Notes under the pieces: generated by a model | The model's database searches: none | What the model saw: only the letters and a program-made list of their open reading frames with translations | Told to the model about the DNA's origin: nothing | Made by a program: the position numbers and the translations under genes | Assembly (NCBI GenBank): GCA_964559535.1 | Contig: CAZLIC010000088.1 | Span: 1-17,039 of the forward strand | Source: CAZLIC01 sp964559535 | GTDB lineage: Bacteria > Pseudomonadota > Alphaproteobacteria > Rhodobacterales > Rhodobacteraceae | DNA: 17,039 nt | Direction of reading: 5' to 3' | Shown: piece after piece, positions 8,030 to 14,607 of the stretch | Position numbering within the stretch: the first letter of the stretch is position 1 | How the letters are laid out: the number at the start of each line of letters is the position of its first letter

Positions 8030-8378
8030 CGGCCGCCCCCTTTTTCTCCCCTGCGGTCTTCATCTTTGCCGAAATACCCCCGCCGGAGGCATCCGAACCC
8101 TCCACAGGCGCACCGCCGGGGCCCATAGGCGCCACCTCTTCCACCGCCAGAATGGCGTGCGTCATGGTGTTCCGCGTCACCGCCAGCCAGGCGCCGCAGC
8201 CCTGGTCGTGATACCAAAGGTCGCGCGTCACCCCGGCAGGGTTCACCCGCAGGTGGATGTAGTCGTGCCACGCTTCCGGTGCCGCCTCCGCGCCGGGCCG
8301 GTCGAGCCAGACCGCATCGCCGTAGTAATAGAACTCGCGCCGGTCGCGCGGGCCGCAATGGGGGCAGGTCAGGCGCAT
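8019..8378 (-). CDS. soxD: Sarcosine oxidase delta subunit SoxD, with an added repeat-encoded C-terminal tail
   Basis: This is the small zinc-binding delta subunit. It begins MRLTCPHCGPRDRREF and has YYYGDAVWLDRP, HLRVNPAG and LWYHDQGCGAWLAVTRNT, all typical of the family. C5, C8, H57 and C61 give the three-cysteine, one-histidine zinc pattern known for this subunit. The ATG at 8378 is one base after the stop of the upstream small gene (TGACATG). The frame extends 12 codons further up, but those read out of frame over the neighbour. The product is 119 residues. The last 30 or so (GGAPVEGSDASGGGISAKMKTAGEKKG...) are low complexity and lie beyond the conserved part; residues about 97-107 are encoded by a fragment of the dispersed intergenic repeat also seen at 3361-3492. 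The stop overlaps the soxA start by 11 bases. Confidence 0.95.
   Translation of the reverse strand: MRLTCPHCGPRDRREFYYYGDAVWLDRPGAEAAPEAWHDYIHLRVNPAGVTRDLWYHDQGCGAWLAVTRNTMTHAILAVEEVAPMGPGGAPVEGSDASGGGISAKMKTAGEKKGAADAA
8058..8089. repeat. Half-copy of the dispersed repeat, embedded in the 3' end of soxD
   Basis: Read on the minus strand this stretch is CCTCCGGCGGGGGTATTT followed by CGGCAAAGATGAAG. It shares GG(G/A)TATTT, GCAAA and the purine tail with the arms of the inverted pair at 3361-3492 (GGGATATTTGCAAAAGGAAG). It is a single copy, translated in the soxD frame as roughly SGGGISAKMKT. Membership in the same family is inferred from the shared core; overall identity is moderate. Confidence 0.6.
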
Positions 8379-8379
8379 G

Positions 8380-8778
8380 TCACTGGTCCTTGCATAGATC
8401 AAAAACGTTCGCAAACGGCTGCCCTGTGACCAAGGACGTTCCAGCCGAAAGGCCTTTCACTGATCCTCCGCCCTTCATGAATTGGCGAGTCGCAAAGTCG
8501 ATGCAGACAACTCGTTCCGCGTTCGGAAGCCATTTGCGGCCATCTTCATCCTGTGCATCCTGCCCCGGCATCGTACCCGTAAACTCAAGAAACACAGTCG
8601 ACCCGCAAGCCGAAATGCTCCTTGCTTCGCTGAAGGTCGAATAGAGCGGCAACTTCTCGGCAAGCCGCGCCGCAAGCTTCGTCGCCTCCGCCGTTGGCGG
8701 GGTTGAGTCAGGCAGTGTCATGCAATCGGCCCAAACCGGTGTGGCAGCGGAGCACAAAGCGAAAGCGAGTGCACGCAT
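8380..8778 (-). CDS. Small secreted four-cysteine protein of unknown function, inside the sox operon
   Basis: I do not recognise this family. The 132-residue product starts with a short signal peptide (MRALAFALCSAATPVWA, likely cut after A17 before DCMTLP). There is no lipobox, so a soluble periplasmic protein is expected. The mature part has four cysteines (C19, C58, C92 and C129), enough for two disulfides. Readable segments are ISACGSTVFLEFTGTMPGQ, ERVVCIDFATRQFM and a C-terminal FANVFDLCKDQ. It sits tightly in the operon: 9 bases after the soxB stop, with a strong ribosome-binding site overlapping that stop, and 1 base before soxD. Hand counting gives about 59% GC over 8461-8700 against about 70% in sampled neighbouring lines, so it may be a later insertion. 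Sarcosine oxidase is cytoplasmic, so a direct subunit role is unlikely. Confidence 0.8.
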   Translation of the reverse strand: MRALAFALCSAATPVWADCMTLPDSTPPTAEATKLAARLAEKLPLYSTFSEARSISACGSTVFLEFTGTMPGQDAQDEDGRKWLPNAERVVCIDFATRQFMKGGGSVKGLSAGTSLVTGQPFANVFDLCKDQ

Positions 8779-8790
8779 TTCACCCCCTCA
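8779..8790 (-). promoter_or_regulatory. Strong ribosome-binding site overlapping the soxB stop
   Basis: The minus-strand bases TGAGGGGGTGAA directly precede the ATG at 8778. The soxB stop TGA forms the left end of the purine run, so ribosomes ending soxB could re-initiate here. This supports the small secreted protein as a real, translated gene. Confidence 0.7.
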
Positions 8791-10038
8791 ATGCAGGTTG
8801 TGCTGGCTGCCGGTGCCTTCTTCGTCGATCACGTCGCCGGTCAGGAACCGGTCAAGGCGGAAGCGCCTGGCCACCTCGTGCGGGGTATCGGTCGCCATCA
8901 GGTGCGCCATGCACCAGCCCGACGCGGGCACCGCCTTGAAACCGCCGTAGTTCCAGCCGCAGTCCAGATACAGCCCGTCCACCGGCGTCCGGTCGATGAT
9001 GGGCGAGCCGTCGGGCGACATGTCCATGATCCCGCCCCAGGACCGCAACACCTTGGCCCGCCCGATCATCGGCATCAGCGTCATGCCCGCCTCCATCACA
9101 TGTTCCACCATCGGCAGGTTCCCGCGTGCCGCGTAGGAGGCGTAGAAATCCAGATCGCCGCCGAACACCAGCCCCCCCTTGTCGGACTGGCTGATATAGA
9201 AGTGCCCCATCCCAAAGCTGACCACATGGTCGATGCAGGGCTTCAGCCCCTCGGTGACAAAGGCCTGCAGGATGTGCGATTCGATGGGCAGCTTCAGCCC
9301 CGCCATCGCCGCCACCTGGCTTGACCGCCCCGCCACCACGATCCCCACCTTCCGCGCCCGGATCGGCCCACGCGACGTTTGCACCCCCGTCACCCGGCCG
9401 CCCACGATATCGATCCCCGTCACCTCGCAATGCTGGATCAGGTCCACGCCCCGCGCACTCGCCCCCCGCGCATATCCCCAGGCCACCGCGTCATGCCGGG
9501 CCGATCCGCCGCGCGGGTGCCACAGCCCGCCATAGATCGGGAACCGCGTCTGCTCGAAATCAAGGTACGGCAGCTGCTCGCGCACCCCCTCGCGGTCCAG
9601 CAGGATCGCGTCATCCCCCTGGTTGATCATGGCGTTCCCGCGCCGCACGAAGGCGTCGCGCTGCCCGTCCGAATGGAACAGGTTGATCAGCCCGCGCTGC
9701 GAATGCATCACGTTGTAGTTGAGGTCGGCCTCCAGCCCCTCCCACAGCTTCAGCGAATGCGAATAGAACTCGCTGTTGCCGGGCAGAAAGTAGTTGGCGC
9801 GCACGATGGTCGTGTTCCGCCCGATGTTGCCCTGCCCCAAGAGCCCCTTCTCCAGCACCGCGACATTCGTCAGCCCGTGGTTCTTCGCCATATAGTAGGC
9901 GGTGGAAAGCCCGTGCCCGCCGCCGCCGATGATGATCGCGTCATAGTCCGACTTCGGCTCGGCATCGCGCCACGCGGGCGTCCAGCCCTTGTTGCCGAAC
10001 AGCCCCTCGGTGATCACCTTCAGACCCGAATAGCGCAT
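8788..10038 (-). CDS. soxB: Sarcosine oxidase beta subunit SoxB
   Basis: This is the FAD-dependent catalytic subunit, which oxidises the N-methyl group of sarcosine in the cytoplasm and also holds the covalent FMN at the alpha/beta interface. The 416 residues match the family length end to end, from MRYSGLKVITEGL to a C-terminal ARRFRLDRFLTGDVIDEEG...HNLH. The FAD site is DAIIIGGGGHGLSTAYY (about residues 33-49) with VLEKGLLGQGN after it, and a GLWHPRGGSARHDAVAWGYA segment (about 171-190) holds H174 and H182. The FMN-linked histidine reported for the family falls in this segment; I cannot say which of the two it is. The ATG at 10038 is chosen because homology starts there and AAGGCGGGCGG lies upstream; 14 further open codons upstream have no family match. 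It is the first gene of the sox operon here. Confidence 0.97.
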   Translation of the reverse strand: MRYSGLKVITEGLFGNKGWTPAWRDAEPKSDYDAIIIGGGGHGLSTAYYMAKNHGLTNVAVLEKGLLGQGNIGRNTTIVRANYFLPGNSEFYSHSLKLWEGLEADLNYNVMHSQRGLINLFHSDGQRDAFVRRGNAMINQGDDAILLDREGVREQLPYLDFEQTRFPIYGGLWHPRGGSARHDAVAWGYARGASARGVDLIQHCEVTGIDIVGGRVTGVQTSRGPIRARKVGIVVAGRSSQVAAMAGLKLPIESHILQAFVTEGLKPCIDHVVSFGMGHFYISQSDKGGLVFGGDLDFYASYAARGNLPMVEHVMEAGMTLMPMIGRAKVLRSWGGIMDMSPDGSPIIDRTPVDGLYLDCGWNYGGFKAVPASGWCMAHLMATDTPHEVARRFRLDRFLTGDVIDEEGTGSQHNLH

Positions 10039-10132
10039 GTTACCGCCCGCCTTGCCGCGTCGCATCCTTCGCCCCATCAAGCGGGTTTTCCGGTTCCGCG
10101 CAAGCCGAAGCGGCGCAAACCTTGCCTGCCTG

Positions 10133-10156
10133 CGACATCAACTGTCGGTCATGACC
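10133..10156. promoter_or_regulatory. Inverted repeat upstream of soxB, possible operator
   Basis: Within the 141-base ccoS-soxB spacer, CGACATCAACTGTCG (10133-10147) is a five-base inverted repeat with a five-base centre. It is followed at once by the perfect palindrome GGTCATGACC (10147-10156). The pair lies about 95-120 bases before the soxB start, a plausible operator position for a regulator of sarcosine catabolism. I see no clear -35/-10 elements. The function is inferred, not shown. Confidence 0.35.
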
Positions 10157-10179
10157 CCGTTCCCAGGCACGCCGCCGGA

Positions 10180-10338
10180 TCAGGGCGCCGGGCGGTCGTC
10201 GAAGGTGTCGGTCAGCACGCGGTTTGCGGCACCCTCCATGTCCTCGTACTGGCGCGACCGGATCGACCACCAGAACGCCGCCAGCCCCGCGCCCCCCATC
10301 ACCAGCGACACCGGGATCAGATAGACCAGAACACTCAT
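10180..10338 (-). CDS. ccoS: cbb3 oxidase maturation protein CcoS
   Basis: This small single-pass membrane protein is needed for cofactor insertion into cbb3-type cytochrome oxidase. The 52-residue product is one hydrophobic helix (LVYLIPVSLVMGGAGLAAFWW, residues 3-24) followed by the family signature SIRSRQYEDMEGAANRVLTD. The length is typical of CcoS. Its ATG at 10338 overlaps the ccoI stop in ATGA, so it is translationally coupled. It is the last gene of the ccoGHIS set, and no convincing terminator follows before soxB. Confidence 0.93.
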   Translation of the reverse strand: MSVLVYLIPVSLVMGGAGLAAFWWSIRSRQYEDMEGAANRVLTDTFDDRPAP

Positions 10339-12518
10339 GCCCGCCCCCTTTCGCGGACCAGCCGCAACGCGTTCAGCGACACCAGGATGGAAGAGGTGGA
10401 CATGGCAATCGCCGCCGCCAGGGGCGTGACCTGCCCCGCCACCGCCAACGGCACCGCCAAGATGTTGTAGGCGAAGGCCACACCGAAATTCTCGATGATC
10501 CGCCGCCGCGCGGCCCGCGCCACCTGCACCGCGCGCGGAATGGCGCCCAGATCGCCGCCGGTCAGGATCATGTCTGCTGCCGCCCGCGTGGCATCGACGC
10601 CCGAGGCGATGGCCACCGACACATCGGCACTTGCCACCGCCGCCGCGTCGTTCAGCCCGTCGCCCACCATCAGCGTATGGTGCCCCTCGGCCCGCGCCTG
10701 ATCCAGCCACGCGGCCTTGCCCTGCGGCGAGATGCCCGCCTCGGCCGCATCCAGCCCCGCCGCCTGCGCCACCGCCGCCACCGGCCCCGCCGCGTCGCCC
10801 GACAAGAGCACCGACCGCAGCCCCAGCCGCCGCAGCGACCCCACCGCCTCTGCCGCCCCTTCGCGCGGCGCATCGGCAAACCGCAGCGGAACCGGCACGC
10901 CCTGCCCAGCGTCCAGCCAGGCCGACATGCCCTCTTCGGCCACAACCCCCACGAAATCGGCCCGCCCCAGCCGCACCCTGCGGCCCTGCCAACGCCCCTC
11001 GATCCCCTGCCCCGGGAACTCGGCCACATCCGTTACCACCGCCGCCGGCAAACCCTTCGCCGCCGCCACCACCGCCTTCGACAGCGGATGCGCCGAATGC
11101 ATTGCCAGCCCCGCCGCCAGCGCCAGCGTGCCCCGCGGCACCTCGCCCAGCAGCACCGGCTTGCCCGCGGTCAGCGTGCCGGTCTTGTCGAACACCGCCA
11201 CGTCCACGCCCGCCAGCCGTTCCAGTGCCGCGCCGTCCTTCATCAGCAAACCCATGCGGAACAGCCGCCCGCTGGCCGCCGTCAGCACCGCAGGCACCGC
11301 AAGGCCCAGCGCGCAGGGGCAGGTGATAATCAGCGTGGCAATCGCGATGTTCAGCGACGTGCGGACATCGCCCGTCGCCCACATCCACCACAGGAAGGCC
11401 GTGAACGAAACGATGTGCACCACGGGCGAATAGAGTTTGGCCGCCTTGTCGGCCAGCGTCACATAGCGCCCCTTGGCCTGCGTCGCCGCCTCGACCAGAC
11501 GGGCAATGCGGCGCAGCAGCATTCCCTCGCCCTGCTCCACCACCGTCACGGTCAGCGCAGGCCCCGCGTTCACCATCCCGGCATGCACGGCATCGCCCGG
11601 CACCACCGCCTTTGGCATCGTCTCGCCGGTCAGCAGGCTGGCATCCACCTCGCCGGTTCCGGCGGACACCGTCCCGTCCACCGGCACGCGCATCCCGGTG
11701 GCCACCACCACCCGGTCGCCCCGCACCAGCGCCGCCACATCCACCACCGCCAGCGTGCCGTCCTCGGCAATCCGCGTCGCCCGCTCCACCTCCAGCGCCG
11801 CCAGCTGCGCCGCCGCCGACCGCGCCGCGGCCCGCGTGCGGAAATCCAGGTACCGCCCCGCCAGCAGGAAGAACGCCAGCGACACCGCCGCGTCAAAGTA
11901 GGCGTGTTCGCCGTGCAGCATGGTTTCCACCAGCGATGACCCAGAGGCCAGGATCAGCGCCAGCGAAATCGGCACGTCCATCCCCAAGCGCCGCGCCTTC
12001 AGCGACGCCCAGGCCGAGCGAAAGAACGGCTGCCCCGCATAGGCCACCGCAGGCAGCGCGATCAGCGCGGAAATCCAGTGGAACAGGTCGCGCGAGGCCC
12101 CCGCCGCGCCCGACCATACGGCCACCGACAAGAGCATCACGTTCATCATCGCGAACCCGGCCACGCCCAGCCGCATCAGCAGCTCGCGGTCAGCCCGCGC
12201 ATCCGCCGTGTTGCCCAGCCGCGCCGAATCCAGCGGCCAGGCCTCGTACCCCAGGCCCGCCAGCGCACCGATCAGCCGGTCTTCGGCGCCCGCGCCCGCG
12301 CCCACCCGCACGCTGACCAGGCGCCGCGTCAGGTTCACCCGCGCGCCCCGCACGCCCGGCACGCGCAACAGGCCCGCCTCGACTGTGGAAATGCAGGCCG
12401 CGCAATACGCCGCGGGAATCGACAGGTCGATCACCCGCTCGGGGCCGGTGTCGCCCGAAGGCGCCACCGCATCGGCCAACCCGCCAGTGCCGCAGGCCGG
12501 GCAGGCCACGGCGCTCAT
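10335..12518 (-). CDS. ccoI: Copper-translocating P-type ATPase CcoI (FixI)
   Basis: This inner-membrane P1B-type ATPase moves copper for assembly of the CuB centre of CcoN. The 727 residues contain, in order: an N-terminal cysteine pair (C6 and C9 in CPACG); a heavy-metal-associated domain with CAAC (C39, C42); membrane helices; the actuator motif LLTGETMPK (about 296-304); the metal-transport motif CPC (C400-C402 in ITCPCALGLAVP); the phosphorylation site DKTGTLTAG (D444); the P1B-type HP motif in MHSAHPLSK (about 477); and the hinge motif GDGLND (D620, D624). The start at 12518 overlaps the ccoH stop in ATGA, and the stop overlaps ccoS the same way. Position inside ccoGHIS separates it from a general CopA detoxification pump. 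Confidence 0.97.
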   Translation of the reverse strand: MSAVACPACGTGGLADAVAPSGDTGPERVIDLSIPAAYCAACISTVEAGLLRVPGVRGARVNLTRRLVSVRVGAGAGAEDRLIGALAGLGYEAWPLDSARLGNTADARADRELLMRLGVAGFAMMNVMLLSVAVWSGAAGASRDLFHWISALIALPAVAYAGQPFFRSAWASLKARRLGMDVPISLALILASGSSLVETMLHGEHAYFDAAVSLAFFLLAGRYLDFRTRAAARSAAAQLAALEVERATRIAEDGTLAVVDVAALVRGDRVVVATGMRVPVDGTVSAGTGEVDASLLTGETMPKAVVPGDAVHAGMVNAGPALTVTVVEQGEGMLLRRIARLVEAATQAKGRYVTLADKAAKLYSPVVHIVSFTAFLWWMWATGDVRTSLNIAIATLIITCPCALGLAVPAVLTAASGRLFRMGLLMKDGAALERLAGVDVAVFDKTGTLTAGKPVLLGEVPRGTLALAAGLAMHSAHPLSKAVVAAAKGLPAAVVTDVAEFPGQGIEGRWQGRRVRLGRADFVGVVAEEGMSAWLDAGQGVPVPLRFADAPREGAAEAVGSLRRLGLRSVLLSGDAAGPVAAVAQAAGLDAAEAGISPQGKAAWLDQARAEGHHTLMVGDGLNDAAAVASADVSVAIASGVDATRAAADMILTGGDLGAIPRAVQVARAARRRIIENFGVAFAYNILAVPLAVAGQVTPLAAAIAMSTSSILVSLNALRLVRERGRA

Positions 12519-12982
12519 GGCGCCACCACGATGTCGCGCACCACGCGGAAGGCCGTGCCATCCGCCGCCGTGGCCGCGATCCGCACCCGCCAGCGCCCCG
12601 GCGGCAGGTCGGCCGGACCGGCCCAGCCCTGCCCGTCAAACGCCATCGCCACCACCCGGTCTTCGCGCGCCTCGGTCGGCCGCGTCACCAGCACCGTCAG
12701 GTCCGCAGGCTGCACCGGCGCGCCGTCCCGGCCCAGCAGGCGCACCGCCAGCCGCCCGTCGGCCCAGGATGCCGCGCTCGTCCAGCCCAGCGCCGCCTGC
12801 GCCTTCGCCTCGGCATCGAAGGCCTGCGATGCGACATAGCTGTTCTTCACTTCCAGCCCCGGAAAGGTGCCGATGGCATAGACCGCCATCGTCACGTTCA
12901 CCCCGATCACCGTGCCGAACCCCAAGAGGGTAATCACCAGAACCGCCCTGCCGGTCAGCGGACGCGCGTCTGAAAACATCAT
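12515..12982 (-). CDS. ccoH: cbb3 oxidase assembly protein CcoH (FixH)
   Basis: CcoH is a membrane-anchored assembly factor that associates with CcoN and CcoP during cbb3 oxidase maturation. The 155 residues have one N-terminal transmembrane helix (about 12-36, GRAVLVITLLGFGTVIGVN), then the family signature FPGLEVKNSYVASQAFD and a periplasmic beta-rich domain ending RVVRDIVVAP. Two tandem ATGs (12982 and 12979) are possible starts. GGGAGGGAA lies just upstream; it is closer to ideal spacing for the second, whereas the first overlaps the ccoG stop in ATGA. The difference is a single methionine. Expression is probably coupled to ccoG. Confidence 0.94.
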   Translation of the reverse strand: MMFSDARPLTGRAVLVITLLGFGTVIGVNVTMAVYAIGTFPGLEVKNSYVASQAFDAEAKAQAALGWTSAASWADGRLAVRLLGRDGAPVQPADLTVLVTRPTEAREDRVVAMAFDGQGWAGPADLPPGRWRVRIAATAADGTAFRVVRDIVVAP

Positions 12983-14388
12983 TTCCCTCCCACGAAACGG
13001 ATATCGGCATAGGCGGTTTCGCTGCCCTCGACGTCGCGCACCCACAGGCGCAGGTCGTCGCGGCCCTGCGTGGCCGCAATGCTGCCGGGTGCCGCCGTCA
13101 GATAGACCCGCGCCTGCAGCGTCTCGTCGCCCGGCACAGTGATCGTGGCCCCGTCCTGCCCCTCGATCGTCAGGGTCATGCCCGTTGGATCGTTCAGCAG
13201 GATGCGAAAGTCCTGCGCCGTGCCGTGCTTGTTGCGCAGCCGCAGCGTATAGGTGTTGCGGATCGACCCGTCCGACAGCGTCACGAACAGGGGGTTGCGC
13301 ACCTGCTCGGCCGACACGTCAATCTCGGGGCGGATGAACAGCATCACCACCAGCGCAATACCCACCCCCGCCCACAGCACCGAATACATCAGCGTGCGCG
13401 GCCGGAAGATGTGCTTCAAGAGGGGCCGCGGCACCCGGCCCTCGCGCTCGGCCGTCTCGTCGGTCAGCGCGATATAGTCGATCAGCCCGCGCGGCTTGCC
13501 GATCCTGGCCATCACGTCGTCACAGGCGTCGATGCACAGCGCGCAGGTGATGCAGGCCAGCTGCTGGCCGTCGCGGATGTCGATGCCCTGCGGGCAGACG
13601 TTCACGCAGGCCTTGCAGTCGATGCAGTCGCCCGCCCCCGCCGTGCCCAGCTTGCCCCGCGGCTCGCCCCGCCAGTCGCGGTAGGCCACGGTCAGGCTGT
13701 CCTCGTCCATCATCGCGGCCTGAATGCGCGGCCAGGGGCACATGTAGATGCACACCTGCTCGCGCATGAAGCCGCCGAAGATCACCGTGGTGGTGGCCAG
13801 GATGCCGACGCTGGCATAGGCCACATAGGCCGCCTGCCCGGTGACAAGGTCGCGCAGAAGCGTCGGCGCATCGGCAAAGTAGAAGACCCACGCGCCCCCG
13901 GTGGCCAGCCCGATCAGGGCCCAGACCACCCATTTGGTGACCCGCAGCCGCACCTTCCGCAGGTCCCACCCGGCATGCCACAGCTTCACCCGCGCGTTGC
14001 GGTCGCCCTCGATCCAGCGTTCCACCAGGATCATCAGGTCGGTCCACACCGTCTGCGGGCAGGCATAGCCGCACCACACCCGGCCCAGCACGGATGTGAA
14101 CAGGAACAGCCCGATCCCCGCCATGATCAGCAGGCCCGCCACAAAGTAAAACTCGTGCGGCCAGATCTCGATCCAGAAGAAATAGAACCGCCGCCCCGCC
14201 AGATCGACCAGCACCGCCTGGTCGGGCCGGTCGGGGCCGCGGTCCCAGCGGATCCAGGGCGTCATATAGTAGATGCCCAGCGTGATGGCCATGATCCACC
14301 ACTTCAGCGTGCGGAAGGTGCCCTTCACCCGGCGGGGAAAGACCGGCTCGCGCGCGGCATACAGCGATGGAGGGGCAGCATCGGACAT
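12979..14388 (-). CDS. ccoG: Cu(II) reductase / cbb3 oxidase accessory iron-sulfur protein CcoG (FixG, RdxA family)
   Basis: CcoG is a polytopic membrane protein with two [4Fe-4S] clusters; family members reduce Cu(II) to Cu(I) for cbb3 assembly. The 469 residues show an N-terminal signature (PVFPRRVKGTFRTLKWW), several membrane helices, paired cysteines in RVWCGYACPQTVWTDLM and REQVCIYMCPWPRIQ, then a ferredoxin-type domain with CIDCKACVNVCPQGID and CITCALCIDACDD. One last helix follows, then a periplasmic Ig-like domain ending AYADIRFVGGK. The ATG at 14388 is chosen because AAGGGAA lies 8 bases upstream and family homology starts there; the frame is open 28 codons further up without similarity. 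It is the first gene of ccoGHIS, with an FNR box 87 bases upstream. Confidence 0.96.
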   Translation of the reverse strand: MSDAAPPSLYAAREPVFPRRVKGTFRTLKWWIMAITLGIYYMTPWIRWDRGPDRPDQAVLVDLAGRRFYFFWIEIWPHEFYFVAGLLIMAGIGLFLFTSVLGRVWCGYACPQTVWTDLMILVERWIEGDRNARVKLWHAGWDLRKVRLRVTKWVVWALIGLATGGAWVFYFADAPTLLRDLVTGQAAYVAYASVGILATTTVIFGGFMREQVCIYMCPWPRIQAAMMDEDSLTVAYRDWRGEPRGKLGTAGAGDCIDCKACVNVCPQGIDIRDGQQLACITCALCIDACDDVMARIGKPRGLIDYIALTDETAEREGRVPRPLLKHIFRPRTLMYSVLWAGVGIALVVMLFIRPEIDVSAEQVRNPLFVTLSDGSIRNTYTLRLRNKHGTAQDFRILLNDPTGMTLTIEGQDGATITVPGDETLQARVYLTAAPGSIAATQGRDDLRLWVRDVEGSETAYADIRFVGGK

Positions 14389-14474
14389 CACACGGGTTCC
14401 CTTGCCCCGGAATCGGACCGTGAATCGGCCCGGGGGCGTTTCCCGCTGTCTGGCAGCAAGGCCCCCGGTCAACC

Positions 14475-14488
14475 TTGATGCAGGTCAA
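14475..14488. promoter_or_regulatory. FNR/FnrL binding site upstream of ccoG
   Basis: TTGATGCAGGTCAA differs from the FNR consensus TTGATNNNNATCAA by one base; on the ccoG strand it reads TTGACCTGCATCAA. Its centre lies about 93 bases before the ccoG start, leaving room for a class II activated promoter with a start site near 14440. FnrL control of cbb3 genes is well established in Rhodobacter relatives. A second TTGACC (14467-14472 on the minus strand) may serve as a -35 element, but no good -10 is seen. Confidence 0.8.
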
Positions 14489-14528
14489 TTGCCTGGCACG
14501 TGCAGAACCGGCCTGCGGAAACGGATAC

Positions 14529-14589
14529 GGGGGGCGCGCGATGTCAGCTGCAGCCCCCCGCCCTGTCCCCCGCCGCGGACGGCGAGGGG
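14529..14589 (-). terminator. Pair of GC-rich hairpins after ccoP, possible transcription end
   Basis: Two stem-loops follow the ccoP stop: 14567-14589 (CCCC and GCCG arms around CGGA, with one bulge) and 14529-14559 (seven-base stem GGGGGGC/GCCCCCC around a 17-base loop). Neither is followed by a U-run on the minus strand, so they may stabilise the 3' end of ccoNOQP mRNA or attenuate read-through and need not be an intrinsic terminator. Confidence 0.4.
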
Positions 14590-14607
14590 ATTTCTTTTGC
14601 GCCGGAC

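Noticed and set aside
3503..8128. Plus-strand open frame of 1541 codons opposite soxA, soxG and the amidohydrolase
   Set aside because: It is antisense to well-supported genes, is dominated by Arg, His, Pro, Gly and Ala, and has no recognisable domain. High GC and strong third-position bias leave few stops in this frame. The same applies to the other long plus-strand frames, such as 206-1342, 1897-3786, 10224-11939 and 13225-14478.
3500..10038. soxABDG read as sulfur-oxidation (thiosulfate) Sox genes
   Set aside because: The proteins have FAD-binding, folate-binding and zinc motifs of sarcosine oxidase and no cytochrome, SoxYZ or molybdenum features. The shared gene names are coincidental.
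10180..11391. 403-codon minus-strand frame covering much of ccoI
   Set aside because: Only its last 52 codons (CcoS) are real. The rest is a Gly/Ala/Arg-rich shadow of ccoI in another frame.
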